10,234 bases of DNA, from NCBI GenBank assembly GCA_904420055.1, contig CAJFTV010000066.1:1-10234 (forward strand), given 5' to 3'. This document shows positions 5,895-10,234 of this stretch, piece by piece; position 1 is the stretch's first letter, and each line of letters starts with the position of its first letter. Made by a program: the position numbers and the translations under genes. The notes below the pieces were generated by a model, which saw only the letters and a list, made by a program, of their open reading frames with translations, was not told the DNA's origin and did no database searches. Origin of the DNA: Candidatus Alloscillospira gallinarum (GTDB taxonomy: Bacteria; Bacillota; Clostridia; Oscillospirales; Oscillospiraceae).

Positions 5895-6557
5895 TTATGC
5901 GCAAAATCTGTGTTTACCGATAGTGACGATAAGGGGACGGGACCATATCCACGAGCTTGTGGCGGTAGAGGGATTAAAGTAGTAGATTGCGCCGCCGGAG
6001 GGGTCCCAGCCATTTATGGCGTCCCGTGCCGCGCGGTATGCGCTGTCTGCAACAGGCTCGTAAAACTGTCCGTCGTCAAGGCAGGAGAAGGCACCGGGCT
6101 GATAGATAACGCCTGAAAGAGAGTTCGGAAAAGATGGGTGTTTTATCCTGTTTAAAACAACAGCGCCCACCGCCACCTGTCCGATGTAGGGCTCGCCGCG
6201 TGCCTCGGCGGATATTAGCCGGGCGAGGAGGTCTATGTCGGCCGACTGGCTTGTGGAGGAGGAATCGGCAATACCCAGAGCGGCCAACGTGTCCTTTCCG
6301 GCTATGCCGTCAACCGTAAGACCGTTTTTCTCCTGGAACTGCCGGACGGCTTCCTCGGTACCGCTTCCGTATATTCCGTCAATCTCCCCGGAATAATAAC
6401 CCCACTCGGACAGCTTTTCCTGTATCTCTGTTACGGTCTCGCCGTAAGAGCCCCGGCGGTAGGACGCGGCCTTTACCGTCTGAATGCACGAGATTAAAAA
6501 GATATTCAGTGCAAAAACCGCCGTCAGGGCGAGTATTAATTTCTTTTTCGTCTGCAA
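5895..6557 (-). CDS. sleB: Spore cortex-lytic enzyme SleB-like (PG-binding + hydrolase)
   Basis: 220 residues. A signal peptide with a basic start (QTKKK) and hydrophobic core ends at about residue 30 (VKA before ASY). Residues about 36-95 are a PG_binding_1 domain (TVTEIQEKLSEWGYYSGEID, then GSGTEEAVRQFQEKNGLTVD). Residues about 105-220 are the SleB/CwlJ Hydrolase_2 domain, opening with LLARLISAEARGEPYIGQVA. The Glu in SAEARGE is the proposed catalytic acid of the family. SleB is packed in the dormant spore and cleaves cortex muramic-lactam peptidoglycan at germination as a lytic transglycosylase. The start is TTG 6557, 8 bases after AAGGAG. A longer frame from 6593 exists but has no comparable site. 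No ypeB, the usual partner gene, follows: the next gene is convergent. The ribosome binding site lies inside the thrS terminator hairpin (see 6561-6611). Confidence 0.9.
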   Translation of the reverse strand: MQTKKKLILALTAVFALNIFLISCIQTVKAASYRRGSYGETVTEIQEKLSEWGYYSGEIDGIYGSGTEEAVRQFQEKNGLTVDGIAGKDTLAALGIADSSSTSQSADIDLLARLISAEARGEPYIGQVAVGAVVLNRIKHPSFPNSLSGVIYQPGAFSCLDDGQFYEPVADSAYRAARDAINGWDPSGGAIYYFNPSTATSSWIWSRPLIVTIGKHRFCA

Positions 6558-6560
6558 TGT

Positions 6561-6611
6561 AAAAACTCCTTCGTATAATATGGCTTGTACCAATATTTTA
6601 CGAAGGAGTTT
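6561..6611 (-). terminator. thrS terminator hairpin that also contains the sleB ribosome binding site
   Basis: AAACTCCTTCGTA (6563-6575) and TACGAAGGAGTTT (6599-6611) are perfectly complementary over 13 bp. The stem extends past one mismatch by 5 more pairs (6577-6581 with 6593-6597), leaving an 11-base loop. On the minus strand the stem runs into TTTTT (6565-6561), so it works as the thrS terminator, 23 bp past the stop. The 3' arm on that strand contains AAGGAG, the ribosome binding site of sleB, whose TTG start follows 8 bases on. Read-through RNA would hold this site in the stem. Confidence 0.8.
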
Positions 6612-6634
6612 AAAAGTTATGACTGGAAAATTAT

Positions 6635-8371
6635 TCAGCAGACCCGGTCGTCACGCTCTTTTTTAATTTTTTGAATGAATTCGTCAAGTGTGGTCGTGCC
6701 CTGGTCGCCCTGTCCCCTCACACGGAGAGAGATGAGACCGGCCTCAGCCTCCTTGTCGCCCACAACTATCATATAGGGGATTTTCTGAGTCTGGGCCTCA
6801 CGTATCTTGTATCCGATTTTCTCATTGCGGAAATCAGTCTCCACCCGGAAGCCCTCGTCAAAAAGGCGGCTGTATATTTTTTCCGCGTACTCTCTGGCCC
6901 TGTCGGTTATGGGCATAACCTTGACCTGAACAGGGGCGAGCCACAGGGGAAACGCACCGGCGTAGTGCTCGGTGAGTATTCCGATAAAGCGCTCAATTGA
7001 GCCGAAGGTCACAGTGTGAATCATAATCGGGCGGTGTTTCTGTCCGTCGGCGCCGGTATATTCAAGGTCAAAACGCTCAGGCATCTGGAAATCAAGCTGT
7101 ATTGTGCCGCACTGCCATGTACGGCCGATGGCGTCCTCAAGGTGGAAGTCAATCTTTGGGCCGTAGAAAGCACCGTCTCCGGGGTTTATGATAAACTCCT
7201 TGCCGCTTGCCTCCAGAACCTGTCGGAGAATGTTCTCGCTGTTTTCGCGCACTTCCTCGGAGCCGATGAAGTCGTCAGGACAGGTGGAGAGCTCTATGTG
7301 GTAGTTAAAGCCGAACATGCTGTATACGGAGTCGATTTTGCGGATTACACCGGAAATCTCATCGAACATCTGGTCCTCGGTCATAAAGATGTGCGCGTCG
7401 TCCTGGGTAAAGCAGCGGACTCGCATGAGCCCGTGGAGGGCGCCTGACAGCTCGTGCCGGTGCACAAGGCCAAGCTCTCCCGCCCTTATGGGCAGGTCTT
7501 TGTATGACCACATGCGGCGCTTGTATGCCAGCATTCCGCCGGGGCAGTTCATTGGCTTTATTGCATAGGGGGCGTCGTCTATTGTGGTAAAGTACATATT
7601 CTCCTTGTAGTGGTCCCAGTGGCCGCTGCGGTGCCAGAGCTCTTCATTTAAAATCATGGGCGTCCTGATTTCCTCATATCCCCATTTCCTGTGGAGCTCG
7701 CGCCAGTATGTCTCCAGCTCGTTGCGGATTACCATGCCCTTTGGGAAGAAGAAGGGGAAGCCGGGCCCCTCGTCCATTATGGCAAAGAGGTCAAGCTCCC
7801 GGCCAAGCTTTCTGTGGTCACGCTTTTTTGCCTCCTCAATGCGGGCGAGATATGCGTCAAGCTCGTCTTTTTTGGGGAAGCATGTGCCGTAAATTCTCTG
7901 GAGCATTTTATTGTCGGAATTTCCGCGCCAGTATGCGCCGGTACAGCTTGTGAGCTTTATGGCGTTGCCCTTTATCCGGCCGGTTGAGTCCACATGGGGG
8001 CCGGCGCAGAGGTCTGTAAACTCGCCCTGCCTGTAAAAGCTTATTACCGCGTCCTCCGGCAGGTCATTTATCAGTTCTACTTTATACGGCTCGTCACGCA
8101 TGAGCTCCAGGGCCTTGTCCCGGGGGAGTTCAAAGCGCTCTAAGGGCAGCTTTTCCTTACAGATTTTCCTCATTTCCATCTCAAGCTGCTCAAGAACTTC
8201 GGGAGTAAAGGTCACGTCGCTGTCAAAATCATAGTAAAAGCCGTCGGCAATGGCAGGGCCGATTGCCAGCTTTGTCTGGGGATACAGACGCTTTACCGCC
8301 TGAGCCAGAATGTGAGATGTGGTGTGCCGGTACATGTCACGGTACTCTTTGTTTTCAAATGTGTATTCCAT
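6635..8371 (-). CDS. thrS: Threonyl-tRNA synthetase, form without the TGS domain
   Basis: 578 residues, shorter than the usual roughly 640. It charges tRNA-Thr with threonine in the cytoplasm. The N-terminal editing domain has its motifs H16xxxH20 and C122/H126 (TDLCAGPH), for removing mischarged serine. The class II core has the zinc ligands C276 (MNCPGG), H327 (QDDAHIF) and H452 (MIH), motif 2 with R319 (MRVRCFTQDD) and motif 3 with R461 (SIERFIGILTEHYAG). The anticodon-binding domain spans about 478-575. Compared with E. coli ThrRS (H73/H77) the editing histidines lie 57 residues nearer the N-terminus, so the ubiquitin-like TGS domain is absent. ATG 8371 has AGGAGG 8 bases upstream, and the T-box terminator lies just before it, so the short start is real. 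CPGG replaces the CPGH of E. coli. Expression is controlled by the T-box leader. Confidence 0.97.
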   Translation of the reverse strand: MEYTFENKEYRDMYRHTTSHILAQAVKRLYPQTKLAIGPAIADGFYYDFDSDVTFTPEVLEQLEMEMRKICKEKLPLERFELPRDKALELMRDEPYKVELINDLPEDAVISFYRQGEFTDLCAGPHVDSTGRIKGNAIKLTSCTGAYWRGNSDNKMLQRIYGTCFPKKDELDAYLARIEEAKKRDHRKLGRELDLFAIMDEGPGFPFFFPKGMVIRNELETYWRELHRKWGYEEIRTPMILNEELWHRSGHWDHYKENMYFTTIDDAPYAIKPMNCPGGMLAYKRRMWSYKDLPIRAGELGLVHRHELSGALHGLMRVRCFTQDDAHIFMTEDQMFDEISGVIRKIDSVYSMFGFNYHIELSTCPDDFIGSEEVRENSENILRQVLEASGKEFIINPGDGAFYGPKIDFHLEDAIGRTWQCGTIQLDFQMPERFDLEYTGADGQKHRPIMIHTVTFGSIERFIGILTEHYAGAFPLWLAPVQVKVMPITDRAREYAEKIYSRLFDEGFRVETDFRNEKIGYKIREAQTQKIPYMIVVGDKEAEAGLISLRVRGQGDQGTTTLDEFIQKIKKERDDRVC

Positions 8372-8413
8372 GTTAGCTGCCTCCTGCGCTTAAATTAATA
8401 TGTGTAATAGATA

Positions 8414-8450
8414 ACAAAAACCCCTTTTGACCACATGTGGTCAAAAGGGG
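8414..8450 (-). terminator. T-box transcription terminator, a 30-bp perfect palindrome
   Basis: Positions 8421-8450 are a perfect palindrome, from CCCCTTTTGACCACA to its exact complement, with no unpaired spacer. On the minus strand it is followed by TTTTTGT. Its first arm (CCCTTTT) shares CCCT with the antiterminator, so the two structures exclude each other, as expected for a T-box. Confidence 0.93.
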
Positions 8451-8651
8451 TGCGGATTTTATCGCACGGTTCCACCCTGATTTTAACTCATTCGGCGCTG
8501 TAACGTGCGCAAAACGGACAGGGCTAAAGACTTCACCCAGCCGGCTCAGGAGTGGTGACCGGCACAGTACGCTATCAAGCCGCTTTCAGCCGGGGCGGCT
8601 CTCTCTGTGGGGCGTATGTCTGCGCGGCGTCTCCGTCACAGCCAATTTCTA
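8414..8651 (-). ncRNA. T-box leader riboswitch of thrS (threonine specifier ACC)
   Basis: This leader senses uncharged tRNA-Thr and lets transcription run into thrS. The antiterminator is complete on the minus strand: AGGG, the 7-base bulge TGGAACC (8474-8468), helix GTGCG/CGCAC around an 8-base loop, then CCCT. Stem I lies at about 8520-8640: GACGGAG near its base, the apical part with CAGAGAGAGCCG and GCTGAAAGCGGC, and side pairings TACGC/GCGTA and GCGCAG/CTGTGC. The 3' side of the specifier loop reads GGTC-ACC-A-CTCC, placing an ACC threonine codon (8556-8554) followed by the usual purine. The bulge A predicts U at the discriminator position of the cognate tRNA. The 5' end is estimated from the promoter. 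Confidence 0.93.
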
Positions 8652-8657
8652 ATGGTA

Positions 8658-8686
8658 ATATTATCACCCCTTGTTTTTTATGTCAA
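8658..8686 (-). promoter_or_regulatory. Sigma-A promoter of the T-box/thrS unit
   Basis: On the minus strand, TTGACA (8686-8681), a 17-bp spacer and TAATAT (8663-8658), with TGA directly before the -10 element as an extended -10. Start near 8651, which fits the beginning of the T-box leader. Confidence 0.85.
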
Positions 8687-8689
8687 GAT

Positions 8690-8876
8690 AGGGAAAAATA
8701 ATAGTGGAAAACATTTTTGTAAAGTGCAGGTTCATAATACTGTATTTTTTGCGGAAAAATGTAAAAACAGCTGTTTTAACCTGTACAATAATGTGATATC
8801 TTATACTCTGGAACAGAAAACTGTTATAAAACAGTTTGCGTTTTTTAAACATTTTGTTTTTCCTTTATTCATTGTT
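8690..8876. other. A/T-rich divergent control region between thrS and htrA with two related palindromes
   Basis: No gene is credible here. AAAACAGCTGTTTT (8764-8777) is a perfect 14-bp palindrome. AAACTGTT (8818-8825) and AACAGTTT (8830-8837) form an inverted repeat with a 4-base spacer, followed on the plus strand by GCGTTTTTT. Both use the same AACAG/CTGTT half-site but in opposite relative arrangement. They may be operator sites for htrA, or the second may be a weak A/T-rich terminator. Starts of the two symmetric elements are 54 bp apart. Confidence 0.4.
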
Positions 8877-8904
8877 TTGTCACAAAGTAAATATATCATA
8901 CAAT
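8877..8904 (+). promoter_or_regulatory. Likely sigma-A promoter of htrA
   Basis: TTGTCA (8877-8882), a 16-bp spacer, then TACAAT (8899-8904). The start near 8911 would give a leader of about 30 bases before the ATG at 8943. One mismatch in each hexamer. Confidence 0.6.
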
Positions 8905-8942
8905 TATCCAATAAAGAAAATCCTTAAAAAGGAGTGGAGCAT

Positions 8943-10234
8943 ATGTATAACAATCAAAATTACGGCAACGGCTTCGGTTCAGCTGAAGAGAAAAACGAGC
9001 AGACACCAAACGTCAATGCCGAGGGCAGCGAAGTGAAGGCTGAAAGCGGTGCAGAATATACAGAGGGTGACACCGGCTTTACACAGCCCACGGAGAGCAC
9101 GTCATATTATCAGCAGGAAGCCGGGGGGAATACAGCCGGCCAGCAGGAGAACACCTACAGCCAGTGGGGTTCCCACCAGTATGGAAACTTTGCACAGAAC
9201 CCGGACATGGGGGCGAATATGTGGAGTGACCCGGAGTGCACCACGCCGACAGACAACAATTCCGGCAATGTGTATTCTCCGAATTATCACAAACCCCAGG
9301 TGGCAACATTTGCCACAAACCACGAAAAGCCAAAGCGGGAGAAAAAGAAGATGTCCGGCGGCGCCAAAGGCTTTTTAAAGGCTGTGTGTCTTGTACTTGT
9401 GTGCGCACTGGTATCGACAATGTCAGCAGTTTTAGTAACAGATTACAGGTCTGACAATTCCAGCGGAGGCAACCAGGTAATTCTTGGGTCAAATGGTGGC
9501 AGCACAGGAGCAAGCACAGCCGGGGAGGTAACGGCACCTACAGGCGAGGAGATGTCGGCTGAAGATATTTATCAGCTTGCCTGTCAGCAGACCGTTGGAG
9601 TACAGACCTCAGCAACGTCGCTTAATATATTCGGGCAGTCCACAACGACACCGGCAGTTTCCGGCTCCGGTTTCATAATCTCCTCTGACGGATATATACT
9701 TACAAACTATCACGTTATTGAGTATGCGGCAGTTTACGGCGAGAGTAACGGTTATGAACTCTCTGTCATAATGCATGACGGCACATCTTACCCGGCAGAG
9801 ATTGTTGGATATGAGGAAGACAACGATGTGGCTGTTTTAAAAATTGATGCAACAGGTCTTAATGCTGTAACACTGGGCGACAGCTCTTCCATGAACGTGG
9901 GTGAGCGTGTCTATGCAGTGGGAAACCCCTTGGGTGAGCTGGATTATACCATGACTGAGGGTATTATAAGCGCACTTGACCGCGTAATATCCACTGAGGC
10001 ATCAACAGCTATGAACGTGTTCCAGATAAGCGCAGCAGTAAACTCCGGCAACTCCGGCGGCCCGGTGTACAACTCCAGGGGCGAGGTAATTGGCATTGTT
10101 ACAGCCAAAGCAAACCAGAGCAATGTAGAGGGTATCGGATTTGCAATACCAATTGACGATGCAATTAACATCAGCACAAGCATTATCCAGTATGGATATG
10201 TCACCGGCAAGCCCTATATGGGTGTATCAATACA
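8943..10234 (+). CDS. htrA: HtrA/DegP-family membrane-anchored serine protease, cut by the right edge
   Basis: 430 complete codons are present and the frame is open at the window end. Residues 1-136 are a long hydrophilic tail rich in N, Q, G, S, T and E, ending in KPKREKKK. Residues about 144-166 are one membrane span (FLKAVCLVLVCALVSTMSAV). Residues 170-200 are a Gly/Ser/Thr linker. Residues 205-420 are a trypsin-like protease with the triad H257 (LTNYHVIE), D295 (EDNDVAVLK) and S371 (GNSGGPV). At the edge GKPYMGVSI begins the PDZ domain. The tail should be cytoplasmic and the protease outside. HtrA proteins degrade misfolded proteins at the cell surface and often respond to envelope stress. 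Start ATG 8943 has AAAGGAG 8 bases upstream. The tail is longer than in Bacillus HtrA. It is transcribed away from the T-box/thrS unit. Confidence 0.95.
   Translation, partial: MYNNQNYGNGFGSAEEKNEQTPNVNAEGSEVKAESGAEYTEGDTGFTQPTESTSYYQQEAGGNTAGQQENTYSQWGSHQYGNFAQNPDMGANMWSDPECTTPTDNNSGNVYSPNYHKPQVATFATNHEKPKREKKKMSGGAKGFLKAVCLVLVCALVSTMSAVLVTDYRSDNSSGGNQVILGSNGGSTGASTAGEVTAPTGEEMSAEDIYQLACQQTVGVQTSATSLNIFGQSTTTPAVSGSGFIISSDGYILTNYHVIEYAAVYGESNGYELSVIMHDGTSYPAEIVGYEEDNDVAVLKIDATGLNAVTLGDSSSMNVGERVYAVGNPLGELDYTMTEGIISALDRVISTEASTAMNVFQISAAVNSGNSGGPVYNSRGEVIGIVTAKANQSNVEGIGFAIPIDDAINISTSIIQYGYVTGKPYMGVSI

Noticed and set aside
5532..6116. A 194-codon plus-strand frame across the lipoprotein end and the sleB end
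   Set aside because: It crosses a strong terminator and overlaps two recognised genes in other frames. The product is Arg/Cys-rich and without any domain.
6619..6666. A 15-codon plus-strand reading frame with AAGGAG upstream
   Set aside because: The AAGGAG is simply the other arm of the thrS terminator hairpin, and the frame runs antisense over the end of thrS. No promoter or codon signal supports it.
6671..7987. Long plus-strand open frames opposite thrS
   Set aside because: They are antisense to a fully conserved ThrRS reading frame and match no family; the codon bias of thrS leaves the opposite strand open.
8436..8652. A 71-codon plus-strand frame over the T-box leader
   Set aside because: The region is fully explained as a T-box RNA on the minus strand; the frame has no ribosome binding site or family likeness.
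9079..9537. A 152-codon minus-strand frame opposite the htrA tail
   Set aside because: The sense frame continues without break into the HtrA membrane span and protease, and has a promoter and ribosome binding site.

Overview
The window looks like chromosomal DNA of an endospore-forming member of the Clostridia. By family likeness I would guess the Oscillospiraceae/Ruminococcaceae side, but that is inference. Support comes from a yabP-yabQ-divIC-S1 sporulation/division cluster, a SleB-type cortex-lytic enzyme, a T-box-controlled thrS, AAGGAG-type ribosome binding sites, TTG/GTG starts and sigma-A-like promoters. Base composition is moderate and fairly even. I see no transposase, phage gene, CRISPR array, tRNA or rRNA.

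Layout. (1) Positions 1-1436, minus strand: a helix-turn-helix/TPR regulator, followed 2 bp later by the start of a membrane-anchored protein resembling M3-family oligoendopeptidases that runs off the left edge. A perfect 6-3-6 palindrome lies just before the regulator's ribosome binding site. (2) Positions 1683-3245, minus strand: yabP, yabQ, divIC and a small S1-domain RNA-binding protein, in the order of the Bacillus yabP-yabQ-divIC-yabR cluster. The first three genes overlap, and a hairpin follows the last. (3) Positions 3246-3499: a divergent control region with a strong sigma-A promoter carrying TGTWAH-like repeats at 10-11 bp spacing that resemble a WalR box, plus a separate 14-bp direct repeat. 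(4) Positions 3500-5806, plus strand: a G5/M23 cell-wall endopeptidase with a terminator, then a DUF6273-type lipoprotein with its own promoter and terminator. (5) Positions 5895-8686, minus strand: thrS, with a complete T-box leader (specifier ACC, bulge UGGAACC, terminator) and promoter, followed by sleB. The thrS terminator hairpin holds the sleB ribosome binding site in its 3' arm. (6) Positions 8690-10234, plus strand: a palindrome-rich control region and an HtrA-type membrane serine protease cut by the right edge at the start of its PDZ domain.

Common themes are cell envelope, sporulation and proteolysis: two or three surface peptidases, a division protein, two spore-coat/cortex morphogenesis proteins and a germination hydrolase, interrupted by one tRNA synthetase. 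I do not find a clearly new multi-gene defence or metabolic system. The observations most worth following are regulatory: the WalR-like promoter, the terminator/RBS hairpin between thrS and sleB, and the coupled TPR-regulator/membrane-peptidase pair. The ThrRS also lacks its N-terminal TGS domain.
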